64,000 nucleotides of DNA from positions 40,400,153 to 40,464,152 of the forward strand of contig NC_134465.1 of the NCBI RefSeq assembly GCF_047948215.1, given 5' to 3'. The notes beneath the pieces are model-generated. The model searched no databases. It had not been told where the DNA came from and worked only from the letters and a program-made list of their open reading frames with translations. This DNA comes from Lycorma delicatula. Lineage: Eukaryota > Arthropoda > Insecta > Hemiptera > Fulgoridae. Positions 1-11,300 of this stretch are shown one piece after another. The stretch's first letter is position 1. Each line of letters starts with the position of its first letter. A program made the position numbers and the translations under genes.

Positions 1-1327
1 TTATAATTAAATATCCTAGCATTATATAATAATTATTATGAATAATAAATAAAAATATCACTAACTGCATATATTTTTTAAAAATTCACACTAGTGCTTT
101 TGTGGTGTGCACCGTTTCACTTCATCAGATATATTAAAATTGTTTCAAAGTTAATTAATACGGTAAATTTAACTTATCTAATTACTGTGTTTTGGTGGTT
201 TACTTTTCACATAATATTAAATATATGCATATAAAACAAGTGTTTGAAAGTAAGTGTTGCATATTCATTAATTTAAATGCATGGAAAAGTTAATTTTTTA
301 AAATTTATTTTCACGCATCGGTTTTTTGTGTATCTAGGCAACCTGCATGTTTATTGGATTTCTGTTCATGACCTTCAGGAGATGTTTTGTATGTGTCACT
401 AAAACACTGAACGTATATGAGAAAGCCTTATTGAAGATTTACATATTGTATATATATTTTCTGTGGATGCAAGGTAATATAGAACAGCTATGCTTCCACA
501 GCTTCTTAACGTAATTAATGCAATGTAACCGATGAGAGATTTAAGCCTCCTAATACATTAAGATGAGATTAATCATGATAGTCATTTTTAAACTGTGTAG
601 ATATTTATTAATCCTAATTTTTCAAATATTAGTTTCCAGGACAGAACAAAAATGCATAAAATTGCAAATAATGCATGCATTTTTCAAATCATTGCAAAAT
701 AAATTAAAGTTGAAAATAAAAGAAAACTAGTACTAAAACCCAACAATTATTAACAAGGTTAATAAAATTTCTTCAACAAAACTAGTATATAAAAAGTAAC
801 ATGTTCATAAGTATAAGTGAAAGAAAGATTGTTGCAATTTTCGATTTTTTTACTTTCAACATCTGACCACATTTAAAGCAGTAAGGTGTCTGATATCATT
901 ATTTATATTTTTTGAAAATAATTCGTTGGAGTGTTTGGTTCCATAACTAGGATTCACTGCTTCTGCTTTCAAGTGAGGATGGGATTTATTTAAAAAAAAA
1001 CTTCCCATATCGGTAGCCTGGAAAAACTAAACAAGATCAAACAAAATTTGTATTTTGTCCAACCATGTTTATTTTTTTGAGATATCAGATTCGGTAATTC
1101 ATGCAATTTCTTCCTTTGCTGGCCTGATTGTCGGTGTTTGTTTATATTTATTACTTTATCTGTTATATTCACATGGTCTTGAATAATAACTTTGATCTTT
1201 GAATCTAGAAATAGAAAAAATGCTATCTAGTATTTGACTTTCTAAACAGATGAATTCGTAAAAGATTATCATCTAAAATTAATTTAATAATGAAATTATT
1301 ACGATAGTAATTATATTTTATTTTCAG
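1..1327. other. Intron sequence upstream of the first visible exon
   Basis: AT-rich, with stop codons in all frames and no motif that I recognise. It ends in a good acceptor (pyrimidine-rich stretch, then CAG at 1325-1327). The first visible exon needs one base from an upstream codon, so this must be intron. No TE could be identified here. Confidence 0.6.
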
Positions 1328-1536
1328 GAACTCCATCGGCTGATAATCCATTACCTGGTTCATCGAACAGCTCCGGTTCTACTCTATTAGATAGATTAAC
1401 TACTCCTCCATGTTACCCGTCGTCTAGTCCTAAATCTTCAGGTTCCCTCGTCACAAATACTTGCTCTTCATCGCCTTCATCATCTGCACCTCCTCATTCT
1501 ATTAATTTTAGTATTACAAACCTTCAGGGAAATTTG
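1328..1536 (+). CDS. Exon 1 of window: Ser/Pro-rich segment, duplicated copy A
   Basis: Follows a TTTTCAG acceptor and ends before GTAAAT. It carries two bases completing an upstream codon, then 69 codons. The translation starts TPSADNPLPGSSNSSGSTLL, continues DRLTTPPCYPSSSPKS, and ends HSINFSITNLQGNL. It is homologous along its whole length to exon 3 of the window (9531-9745), sharing the blocks SNSS..GSTL.DRL, PP.YPSSSPKS, TNT, SSSPS, SINF.IT.LQG. Entry and exit phases (1 to 0) are the same in both. The sequence is predicted disordered, with several Ser/Thr-Pro sites. Function is not known. Confidence 0.75.
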
Positions 1537-3210
1537 GTAAATTTTTGTTCCATAATTATTACTTTTTGTTTAATTTGTTTTATCTTTATCGTAAAGTAAT
1601 AGTTATTTCTACTTTTTTTATGATAGCATCATAAACCATACTTAAAATAAAAATACTAAATCCTACAAAAAATATTTAAGATGTAGAAAATATATACAAC
1701 TTTCCAATAACTGAATATGTTGAAATAACTAATATGATACGACAAATAATTATCAGGAAATAAAATACTGTAGTTTTACATTGATAATTAATTTTAATAA
1801 TAGTTTTACACTATTGATTTTACAACTAACAAAATAACTTTGTTCATAATGTTGTAATATTTGACAAAAACAAATAAAATTGTATAAGGGTCATGGATAA
1901 GATGGTGAACTTCCTCCCTTACAATCTAATTGTTTCACAACATCTTGAATGTGTCAGGGAGTAACAGTTTAGAATTTAAAAGATGTGAAGTAAGGATCAA
2001 ATTACACAGGCTGTAGGCTTATAATAAACCACCAGGTTACCGTAGAACACCAAAGTTTAACAACATTGGGGGACAGTATTATAACTGTAGTAATCAAGCT
2101 GCTAGTATCGAGCAAAATTCAAGAGTAATACAGAATGTTCATATGGTTATGCAAATCGCATATAAAAACAAACTTTATTTACCTATTAAAAAAAAAATGA
2201 TACTGGGATCTAAGTAGACAATATTTTTTCTTTTGTGATACAGTATATGCTCAAAATGCCTACCTTTAGCATTGGTGCAGGATTCCACTCGTTTCTTCAT
2301 GTTCAATGCAATTTTCCTTGGACTTGCTGCACTGATGTTAGAGACGCTGTCTTCAGCTTCACATAGGTGCATTACAGTTTGAGTTATTCAAATTTTAAGA
2401 AAACTTTTTTTTTTTTTGTTGAAAAACTCGATTTTTGCAAAAAACTATTGAATATTTTGCAAAAGTCAAAAAAGGTACTTATTCTACTTGCCAAGGACTA
2501 CATATTCTGGAAGTTTCATCAAAAAATCTTTTTTCATTTTAAAGAAAACATTATTTATAACAGTTTCTTTGCAATAACTATTTTATTTGTTGATCAATTG
2601 ACATTGGGCAGGACTTAAATTTTTGTTTCAAAAAGTTCTACAACTATTTAAAACTTGTTTTTGAAAAAGGTCTAAATTTTTTTTTTTAATTTAAAAAAAA
2701 ATTGTTTTTTGCCATCTTTTGATGCCATTTTGAAAATGATGCAGAAAAATGAGAGGGTGTAAAACTAGTTCATTCAATTCTACAGAATGTTTCCTATTTT
2801 TTTACATGTCTTACCTAACAGAAGTTAATTTTGGCAAAAAAACGAGGTATTTTTGACAATTTGATTGGCCTAATCAAAAAATCTAAAATCTACTTCATGA
2901 GGTGCTTTGTAATACCTTTGGGAAACCAAGTTCTGTTAATTTGAAAATGAGTGGTTTATTATTTTTAATAACTGAAGTAGGTTTAATGTTATAACAGAAT
3001 GAGTGTTTGTAGTTGTAATTTAATAGAATTTTCCTGTTGTGCACAATATATGTGGTTTTTGTAAAGGGATATTAAAAACGTAAATCTGTAGAACTTTAAA
3101 TTACATGACTTACTTGTGTTAATTAGGTATATTTAATAGTTGCTTGTAAATGTGGATAAATAAGTATGTTTTGAATGTTGAAATGAATAAAAAATTGTTT
3201 TTGTTTTCAG
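1537..3210. other. Intron between exons 1 and 2 of window
   Basis: AT-rich intron of about 1.7 kb. It holds the possible transposase tail scrap described at 2178-2372. Around 2390-2720 there are poly-T and poly-A tracts. The acceptor at its right end is pyrimidine-rich (TTGTTTTCAG at 3201-3210). Confidence 0.6.
2178..2372 (-). pseudogene. Possible C-terminal scrap of a Tc1/mariner-superfamily transposase
   Basis: A 65-codon reading on the minus strand contains KKRVESCTNAKGRHFEHIL. This resembles the tail of mariner-superfamily transposases, where an arginine helix is followed by a C-x-x-x-x-G-x-H-x-E motif close to the stop. No catalytic region could be read upstream of it. It lies inside an intron, antisense to the host gene. 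The match is short, so chance is possible. Confidence 0.3.
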
Positions 3211-3298
3211 CCTAACAAGCCTTCAGTTATGACAAACGCTGCCATCAGTGGTTTAGGGCCTAGTATCATTAGTTCTGTACAATACCATCAGCAAACCG
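3211..3298 (+). CDS. Exon 2 of window
   Basis: Acceptor TTTTCAG, donor GTAAGC (near-consensus). It holds 29 codons plus one base (phase 0 to 1), translating PNKPSVMTNAAISGLGPSII and then SSVQYHQQT. The trailing G joins the GA that opens exon 3 to give a Gly codon. Together with exon 1 it makes a 297-nt pair that enters and leaves in phase 1. Low-complexity, no known domain. Confidence 0.7.
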
Positions 3299-3669
3299 GT
3301 AAGCGTTTAGTAAGAAATTTATGCTTTAATAAAAATTAAGCTTTTAATGTGTAATAAGATTTTGTATTATAAAGGATACAACACATTAATAATCTTGCAT
3401 TTAAATAACAGAATTCACACTTTAATATCAGAAAACATTTTAAGTTTTAAGCAAAAAGTCTAGTCAGATTTTTCAGCTGACTCTGAGAACATTGGGAATT
3501 GGTTAGGCTTTTCTGTTGAGAATGTGTTTGCTACAGTTTGTGCGGAAATAGATAATAGGTTAGGTGATTTCTACATGTTTTCTAGCAAAACATACAGATT
3601 CTTACAATTTGAAGTATATATTAAATTCATATATAAGTATTTTGACTAAATGTGGTTTAATTGATTTTT

Positions 3670-4905
3670 TTAAATTAGTAGATATGGAGTATGCTATTTC
3701 TGCTGTGAGACGTGTTAAGGCAAAAGTGTGTATGTGATATATATATGAGGTGGATGTTAAATTCAGTGAACTAGCCATTGAAAAGAAGTTTGAATTAGCT
3801 ACTGTTACTTTATTTATGGATAAAATTAAGTACTTAATTGTAGGGATTTACAGATCTAGTATATCACCCAACGCATCTCCAGTTCACTTTGATAAATTAT
3901 CGATTAATGAAATACATAATAATTATAATCGCAGGAGATCTAAACATTAACTCTCTTCTGATGATCCAAGTTATAAATATATGATTTAATAAATGAATAT
4001 AACCTAACAAATGTGGTCAAACTACAGACTAGAATCGCTGCAAATAGTAGTATTGAACACATAATTAATTATATCCTTTTAAGATTACTTAACGACAAAC
4101 TCATAATTAACAATCATCTATGGAATCACCCAGCTCAGATTTTACACATCAATTAAGTCTAATTTTAATGAGACAGAATATGTTAGTTTTAAAGATGAAA
4201 GTATAAGGAAATTAGAGATGTTAAAAGGTTGGGTTGTCTTCCGTTAGTTGGGACAACTTATTTGAGCTCATTTCATGTAACCAAATGCAGGAATTGTTTT
4301 ATGAAATATTTAATATGGTTTTCAATTCATGTCGCTCAGAAACTACTAAAACTGTATGTTCCGACTGTAAAGATCTTATTATTCCAACTCGCTTATTAAA
4401 GATCAAAAACGAGATGGAAGTTCGGTACAGTTTTTATAGAAAATACAGTGATGAAATTTTTAATACTAATTATAAATTATGCAGAGCACAATTTAAGAAA
4501 GATATTCGAGAATTAAAGACAACCAACAAAGCAAAAATTGTATGGGACATTGATTAAAAAATGCAGTAGATGTGCTCAAGAAAACATAATTTTAAAGTAT
4601 GTTGATGAAACTATACAAAATCCATGTAGAATATCAAATATTTAATCAAAGTTATCTAAACTCAACAAAAGAGTGGGTTATTAATACTTATCTAGTGGAT
4701 GAAATTAAAAGTAATGTAAAATATCAAAATTCTGTATTTCTACAACCAGTAATTGTTGATGAAATAAATAAAATTATGGGGCTAAAAATGATAAAAAATC
4801 AATTGAGTGGAACAGTATACCTGTAAAAGTCATTAAGTCTTTTAAAGATGAATTTATAAAGCCCCTTGTTTACTTAGTAAATGAATCATCAATAAATAAA
4901 TCATT
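3670..4905 (+). pseudogene. Decayed non-LTR retrotransposon (endonuclease tail to start of RT)
   Basis: Three short readings on the plus strand follow each other in LINE order. At 3750-3950 is an endonuclease-like piece (...YLIVGIYRSSISP...). At 4234-4557 is the linker between endonuclease and reverse transcriptase (...FRKY..EIFNTNYKLCRAQFKKDIRE...). From about 4599 to 4900 comes the start of the RT domain (SIPVKVIKSFKDEFIKPLVY). This order fits Jockey/R1/CR1-type elements. The catalytic FADD box is absent, because the fragment stops before it. Frameshifts and stops separate the pieces. An inverted-repeat transposon begins right after it at about 4921 and may have truncated it. Confidence 0.65.
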
Positions 4906-4920
4906 AAGACAAAAAATTTA

Positions 4921-6736
4921 ATGTTGAAAAACAAGTATTTTTAGGTCTGTAATACAATAGCTTTGTTAAATGACTAATAAATGCAGAAGATTTAGTAACA
5001 AAACTTGTAGAGAATTTAATTCTGAGGAAATTAATGTAAATACAGCCAATAAAAAGTAAAACTTTTAAAAATCTGTTTTTTTTTTATTGATGCAAAACAG
5101 ACAAAAAATAGACAAGAGAATGTATTATTCGTTCTGTATCTATTAAACATAATTTTTAATATAGCAAAACAAAAGTAAAATAAATGAAATGATAAATGGT
5201 AGCAGAATAGCAAACCTCAGTTTCAGTAATTGTTTGAAATTTGCTGTTTCACAATGTACGCACTCACTCTTCATGACATAAAATATTTCTGGTGGATTTT
5301 CATATTGTCTTGTATAAATTCAATAGCATTTCATGTTTTCACTTGTAACCCTTCTTTAGTATTAACTTTTTGTCGGTATACTATCATTTTCATATTGCTC
5401 TAAATGAAGTAATCTAGTGGCGTTAAGCCAGGTGATTGTGGTGGCCAATCGATTGGTCCGACATATCCAATCCAGTTTAAGAAATTAGTATTCAAGTGGT
5501 TTCTAGCTACTAAAAAAAAGTTGATATTGCACCATCGTACCGGAAAATCATTTGCAATCTAGTTTGCAAAGGTACATCCTCTAGAAGATCCAGCAAATTA
5601 TTTTTCAAGAAATGAACGTATGCATCTCCCGCAAGATTTTCATTGAAAACAAATGGTCTCAGAATTTTTTCCTAAATAATGCCACATGAAACATTAATGT
5701 GAAATCTATGTTGGAAACTAGTTTCCACAGTATCATGTGGATTGGTTTCGCTTCATAAATAATTATTTTTAGAATTGAAAACTTATTTTCTCGTAGGCTT
5801 CATCAGTAAATAAAATTGAATTTAACTTATGAGCATTGTATGGAAGCTTATGAAGAAGTTTAGTTTCTGGGGATAATCTGTTGGCTTGAAATTTTGAACC
5901 CTCTGCAGGCAGAAAGGATAAAGATTTTCTTTCCGTAGGATGCGTTACACTTTGTTTTTTGACAAACCCGTGCAACATGAATTTGCCTTGTACTAGTATC
6001 TGGGCTGAATCACATAATGTTCAACAAAAATTGAACACGTTGAATATGACCCTTTCATTTGTAAATACTGATACACTGAAAAAAGTTTTCATGTTTGGAA
6101 TCCGCCTTCCAGGAAATTTCTCCTGATATTCACATCAAGCAGCTTCAGAATTTTCATTACAAAATGCATAAACTAAAATTATATTGGCAGATTTCTCGTT
6201 AGAAAATTGAAACAGCATTTTTACACTACGATATGATGATAACCCTACATTTACTTTTTCTGTATGATAATTTATGAGAACAGATTCAAACAAAGTACAC
6301 AATCTTCATTGTTGACCAGCTGTATTGCCAATCTATACAAAATTATTTTTTTAAATATTTCTAATGTAACATACATTTCAGTTTAGTTTTTTACATATTT
6401 CTTTCGTTTTATTTTGTTTTTATAATATGTCATTTTATATCTTTTTTAAAATTATTTTCAATAATTATTACACACTAACTTATTAAACACTAATTATTTT
6501 TTTTTTTTTTGTTTTTAGGTATAGAAAGAATAATGTGATCTGTCTATTTTCGTCTGTTTTGCTTCAATAAAAATCCAATTTTTAAGTTTTTATTTACTTT
6601 TTCATTGACTATATTTTCATTAATTTTCTCAGAATTAAATTCTCTATAAGTTTTGTTACTAAATCTTCTGTATTTATCAGTAATTTAATAAAGCTATTCT
6701 ACTACAAACCTGAAAAAGCTTGTTTTTTGTTACTGA
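4921..6736. mobile_element. DNA transposon with about 220-bp terminal inverted repeats
   Basis: The sequence 4921-5140 reappears inverted at 6518-6736 with about 85% identity by eye. Shared blocks include CAGAAGATTTAGTAACAAAA, GAGAATTTAATTCTGAG, and an A-rich stretch ending GCAAAACAGAC. Between them a broken transposase is readable on the minus strand. Length is about 1.8 kb. The long inverted ends and the transposase motifs fit the Tc1/mariner superfamily. A solo copy of the same end lies at 38527-38621. Confidence 0.75.
5210..6335 (-). pseudogene. Broken Tc1/mariner-superfamily transposase (DD-about-41-D type)
   Basis: Readable across frames on the minus strand in the expected order. First an N-terminal helix-turn-helix-like part (...EYQEKFPGRRIPNMKTF...). 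Then FTDEA with the first catalytic Asp (codon at 5802-5804), and the phrase LLEDVPLQTRLQMIFRYDGA with the second (codon 5534-5536). Last come GYVGPIDWPPQSPGLTPLDY with the third (5412-5414). The last two Asp codons are 122 nt apart, about 40 residues between, unlike DD34D mariners. The 122-nt distance is not a multiple of three, so there is a frameshift between them. In-frame stops occur elsewhere. All three acidic positions survive, but the gene is dead. It is antisense to the host gene, inside an intron. Confidence 0.7.
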
Positions 6737-7258
6737 ATTTTGTGTTTTACATCGGATATCTTAAAAACTACTGGAGATACAGTTGTGGGGCCTGTTTTAT
6801 CCTATTTTGCAGCTCAGATTACATAAAAAACACCAACTTTACTCCTTGATTTTGATCCCAAAAATTACAATAGGATGTTTTTTTTATTAGAAGAGCTGAA
6901 ATCCAGACAAAATCTTTTGCTAGCTTATCTCAAGAACAAAGCGTTTCCAGACTTATGTTTATATGAACTTTTTTCATTATTTTCCCCAGTAAAACATATT
7001 CTGAAAGTTTCATCGTGGGACACCATCTGTATTGTGAACCTTGTTAAGGTATTCTGTAAGCATATGGTAATTTTTTTATTTGGTGTAAGCCTAATATATT
7101 ACAAAATTGTAAGATTTTATTATAGACGATTAAAAGAAAGTAAGGTGTCTTATGGTTAAACAAAAAGTAAACAATGACTACTTATGAGAAGAAAACGAAA
7201 TTTTATTTTCCATGAAAAAAATGGTTACTTTTAAAAATTATATTGTTCGAATGATAAT

Positions 7259-8000
7259 CTCATTTTCAGTCCATTTACCAATCCATGCTCGAACAATTTC
7301 CATTACTCTTTCTAGTATGGTTAACAGTGATCCTTGTTATCTCTTGCTCAATGTTTTCTGTCAATGTATCTAAAGTTTAAGGTATTTTTATTTACATTTT
7401 GTTTTTTTAAATATCTCCATAAAAAGATTTGGTGCTATCAAGAGATTATGGATAATGAGTGATATCATCATACCTTGAGATGACACAGCCAGCAAACAAT
7501 TTTCTTAAATTTTGCATGAAATCCCATGCAGTACTACTATCTTCGTGAAACTAAGTCTTTACCTCTTCCTTGTAAGTTTTTCCATTCCATTTGGGAAAAA
7601 AATTATGCAAATATCTTAACGTAGGGCTGAGATGTGGTAATTATTGTAGAGCCATCTTCTTAAAAAACAAATTGACTCTTGAATCTCAATTACCAAAGCC
7701 TATTTGAATTTGTCTACAAAGCCTAGTCATATAAATTGTTTAGAAGGATTTGTTGCACAATCTGTGTAACATTGGTCTTTATGCAAAATCAGATGCACGT
7801 GTGGTCTGAAAAATTAAACGTTCTCATATGTCTTGCTTTACTGCTCAGATTTTTAAACACTGTTTGTTTAATTTAATTGTTTTTGGGGGTATGAATACTC
7901 TATCAACAATTTATTATCATTAGTTATGCTGTTTTTAAAAATGTTTTGTCATACCTTGCAGGGAACCTTACCTCTAGGCCTGATATTAAATCGTTTGTAA
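7259..8000 (-). pseudogene. Transposase C-terminal scrap, second Tc1/mariner-type remnant
   Basis: On the minus strand an interrupted reading gives ...LHNFFPKWNGK..., then a degraded proline/aspartate block (SLDSTKSFYGDIFKK). The end reads TLSKR..GSLLTILERVMEI followed by VRAWIGKWTENEIIIRTI, like the usual tail in which a LERVMEN-type helix is followed by a final hydrophobic segment. Several stops and frameshifts interrupt it. I could not define the element's ends. Confidence 0.4.
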
Positions 8001-9530
8001 AACCTATACTGGTAGCTTACTGACTTCTATTTAATATAAGCTTTGATAAGAAACATTTGTTAATTTACTAGCCGTGTATTCATGGGATTCAAACTACATT
8101 AAATGAGCTCTTCTCACTACTGATGAATTCCTCTCCATGCACCAGTCAATGGGGAGAATACGTATGATTAAATCCACTGTCACATCCTATACATGCATTA
8201 AATCTAGTGTTCTCTGTTTTGTCAGAAGGAGAATTTTGTTCAAAATAATGATAAATATTTTCTGCAGAAGCTGTCAGATTTTATCCTAGTTTTCTTTCTC
8301 TTGAATTAGTTTGCCAAAATTCCAAAAAAAAACTTACATTACATTAATAAATCATAAAGTAAATTGCAAAAGCTGTAACATCGATTTCAAATTTTTTAAA
8401 CACGTTCTACACCTACATAATAAGAGAAGAAGTAGATGTAGAATGTTATACAGAATAGGTATCAGATGCCACATATTACTATGGGAGATATTTTTTATTG
8501 TAGCTATGTTTGTTAGGTACCATAACTAGTGATTGTAGGGTGTTTTGATATGAGTCCCAAGTAACTCCCAGAAATGATGTTACTATTGTCAGGTTAACAA
8601 GCATCCCATGCCAGGCTTTTTAGGGAAGCCGATGAGCAAAGTGTTATCCATTGCTTATTCCTCTCAAATCAAATTTATGATTGCGTATCAGCATGCCAAG
8701 ATTATTGAATCGAAGGTAATTTTTAGTGTTCTATAGACCCTTTTACACTCTTTATCGCAGGGACTGACTGCACAGCAGACATCATTATTCTAAGGAAAAT
8801 CGACTCTTTCCAGCAACAATTGTATGTCTGTTATTTTACTTGCATCATAGTTTCAAGAAAGAACAAGGCAGATAGTATAGTGTAGGGAATTAATATATCT
8901 CTGTACATTTAAAAAAATACTTTTTCAAATCAATAGTGAAAAGGTGGCAGCAACTATTTATTGACATCTTAAAAAAATGAATCAATTAAATCCAGCTTCT
9001 TTGTTGATTTATATAAAATATGGCACTAGTAATGCACTTTTTAGTAGAATATCCTTACAAAGATTATGCATCACTGTACACAAATTATTATAAACAGTTT
9101 TATTAGTGTTTCAGTATGATTTAGAATTGCACCTTATGTTAACCGGGATGGATATCAATTATCATGTAAATGCAATTTAAATCAATTTTAATTTTGTTTG
9201 AAATACTTTATTTTTATTGATGCACTTTATCATTATGATTTATTATTGAGATGTCTTGTGATCGATTAACTTTTATAAAAAAAAATTATACTACATACTA
9301 TTAAATTAATAGTATGTATAGTATTTAATTATAGTATTTAATTATACTGTAAATATTATTAAAATCTTTTAAACTTCTGTTTCAACATAAATACTTGAAA
9401 TTAAAAGCAAAAAATTTTTTTTTAAGAAATGAGATATTATTCTTAATTAAAATTTTGTTAAATGTGTTAAAGTTATTATATAAAGTTATTAATTTTTTTA
9501 AAAATTTATTTTATTATTTTTTTTTTACAG

Positions 9531-9745
9531 GAAATTCTTCAGTAGATAATTCAGTTGTTGCTGGTACATCAAACTCTTCAACAACCTGCTCTTCTTCAGG
9601 ATCAACATTACATGATAGATTATCTTCTCCTCCGTCTTACCCGTCCTCTAGTCCCAAGTCTGTCTCATTAGCAACTAATACACCTTCGTCTTCACCATCA
9701 CAATCGTCTATTAATTTTAATATAACAAGCCTTCAGGGAGCTATG
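9531..9745 (+). CDS. Exon 3 of window: Ser/Pro-rich segment, duplicated copy B
   Basis: Acceptor TTTTTTACAG, donor GTAGAT, which is weak at positions +4 to +6. Two bases complete the Gly codon begun in exon 2, then 71 codons follow. The translation reads NSSVDNSVVAGTSNSSTTCS, then DRLSSPPSYPSSSPKSVS, and ends SSINFNITSLQGAM. It aligns with exon 1 over its length, with a few extra residues in the TTCSSS stretch. If the donor is ignored, the frame stays open in the intron to 9901 and would add a hydrophobic tail. That readthrough looks like AT-rich intron and not a real coding end. Confidence 0.75.
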
Positions 9746-10350
9746 GTAGATAGATATGTTTTTTATATATTTATTGCTATATATAATTTATTATTGGATT
9801 CAATAAATGTAGTAATTTGTATATTGCAAAGTAGTGTAATATCAATTTTTTTAGCTTTTGTTACTGAAATTATAATTTTTTTACTGAAAAATTATGTGTA
9901 AAATATCTTTTTAGAAAACATCTTTATTCGTTTTTTCATGTAGTGACTTACTTTCTTTTATTTTTTAAAAAGAAAAATGTTTTTGCATGTAGAAAACTTG
10001 GTAGAAATTGTATGAAATATCAGTTTTATGTGGTATAAAACTGTGGATTTACAAAATATAAGGAAAGTATAAAGTTCTAATGTTGTTTGCGATTAGGTTT
10101 AAAGTTTTATCAATACATCTACTGTTCATTCTATAATAAATATAAAAGTGTTTCATTATTCCTTAGCTATGGCGTCTAGTTATGAAATGCTTCATTTTCA
10201 TATTTTTTACATTAATTTTAGGAACAGTGTGCTGTTGTTGATTCCTTAAAATGATTAAAAAATATAAACATTTTCATTGAATGTTGTGATGGAACTGACA
10301 TAGGTGTGAATAAAGTGGTGTGGGGTTCTATTGATGCAATAAAGCAGAGT

Positions 10351-10587
10351 AAACCCACCAGGTTGGTCTAGTGGTGAACTCATCGCAAATCAGCTGATTT
10401 TGAAGTCGAGAGTTCCAAGGTTCAAATCCTTCTTTATTGGTTGGGTTTCAATTAACCACACATTTCAGAAATTGTTGACCTGAGACTGTACAAGACTACA
10501 TTTAATTTACATTCATACATGTCATCCTCATTCATCCTCTGAAGTAATACCGTAAGGTGGTTCCAGAGGCTAAGTAGAAAAAAAAAG
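10351..10587 (+). mobile_element. tRNA-derived SINE (family 1) with perfect 13-bp target-site duplication
   Basis: AATAAAGCAGAGT occurs at 10338-10350 and again at 10588-10600, flanking the element exactly. The 5' part has RNA polymerase III promoter-like boxes: box A TGGTCTAGTGGTGAAC and box B GGTTCAAATCC, spaced as in a tRNA. The body contains GGTTTCAATTAACCACACA and CCTGAGACTGTACAAGACT, and the end is A-rich. Related copies are at 51970-52190 (+) and 52258-52522 (-). Confidence 0.85.
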
Positions 10588-11059
10588 AATAAAGCAGAGT
10601 TCATTGATTGCTGCTATATATCTAAATATTTTGTGTTGATCTGTGGCTTTTCATTTGTCACAGCCGTAAGAAAGACTAAGTTAATGTAAAACAACAAATA
10701 AATAATTTTCCTATCAAGAATGCATCTTAAATATTAATTCCTACCATTTAGCAGTTTCAAATTCCTGACTGAGAATTTTATAATGTTTTTATTTATATTG
10801 TAATTTTTTAGTTATGGTTGTTTAGTTATATTGTAAAATTTTCAGTTGTTTTTTAAAGCAGAACTGAGATTTGATATTTAGTCAGATTTTTATAGTAAAA
10901 CTATCACTAAGACAATAGAGATTTTCTTGATATAGTAGTATTATTAACTGTTTGACTTTATGTTTGGAATGTATGATGTTCATCTTTTAGTAACAAAGAA
11001 AAAATCAACATTACTCACAACATTAATCAACATTAAACCGGCTTTCTTGACTTTGAGTG

Positions 11060-11300
11060 TTTGACTTACAAATGGAGATGGTCAGTTTACAACAGAGTTT
11101 ATTGATGCTGTTTTGCAAGGTGGTAGGAACAGTCCATATTTTAAATCCAAAATTTGATTTTAAAATTTTTGAGTTGTTCAGGTAGCTTATTGATATATCT
11201 ACAGTAATGCAGCGATAGTAGCCGAGCGGTGAATGTTTCAATCTCATAATTGAGAAATATTAGATTTGAGTATGTCTTTTTTTAAACTTTTTCGTTTTTG
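11060..11300 (+). mobile_element. tRNA-derived SINE (family 3), plus-strand member of an inverted pair
   Basis: Shares blocks with the inverted copy at 11880-12170: GGTCAG.TTACAA, GGTGGTAGGA, TATTTTAAATCCAAAAT and TTTTTGAGT.GTT. The tRNA-like part sits near its right end. TAGCCGAGCGGTGAA (about 11220) is box A of Ser/Leu-tRNA type, and AGATTTGAGTATG is a degenerate box B. It is followed by a T/A-rich tail. In this family the tRNA-like part is not at the outer end, so the full structure is unclear. Confidence 0.55.

Larger units (their letters stand above)
3299..9530. other. 6.2-kb intron filled with transposon remnants
   Basis: Contains, in order, a LINE remnant, a DNA transposon with long inverted ends, and a further transposase scrap; these are annotated separately. 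The stretch 6737-7040 looks like noncoding transposon flank. It includes the phrase GTTTCATCGTGGGACACC at about 7008-7025, of a kind common at ends of mariner-type elements. The stretch 8530-9380 has nothing I can identify. The right end is a strongly AT-rich tract ending in a poly-T acceptor. Confidence 0.6.

Noticed and set aside
9395..9901. A single 168-codon reading spanning exon 3
   Set aside because: Its left and right parts are Phe/Leu/Ile/Lys-rich translations of AT-rich intron; only 9531-9745 between good splice sites is coding-like.
11220..11290. Functional tRNA-Ser/Leu gene
   Set aside because: Box A is good but no cloverleaf can be closed and box B is degenerate; it belongs to a SINE that has an inverted partner.
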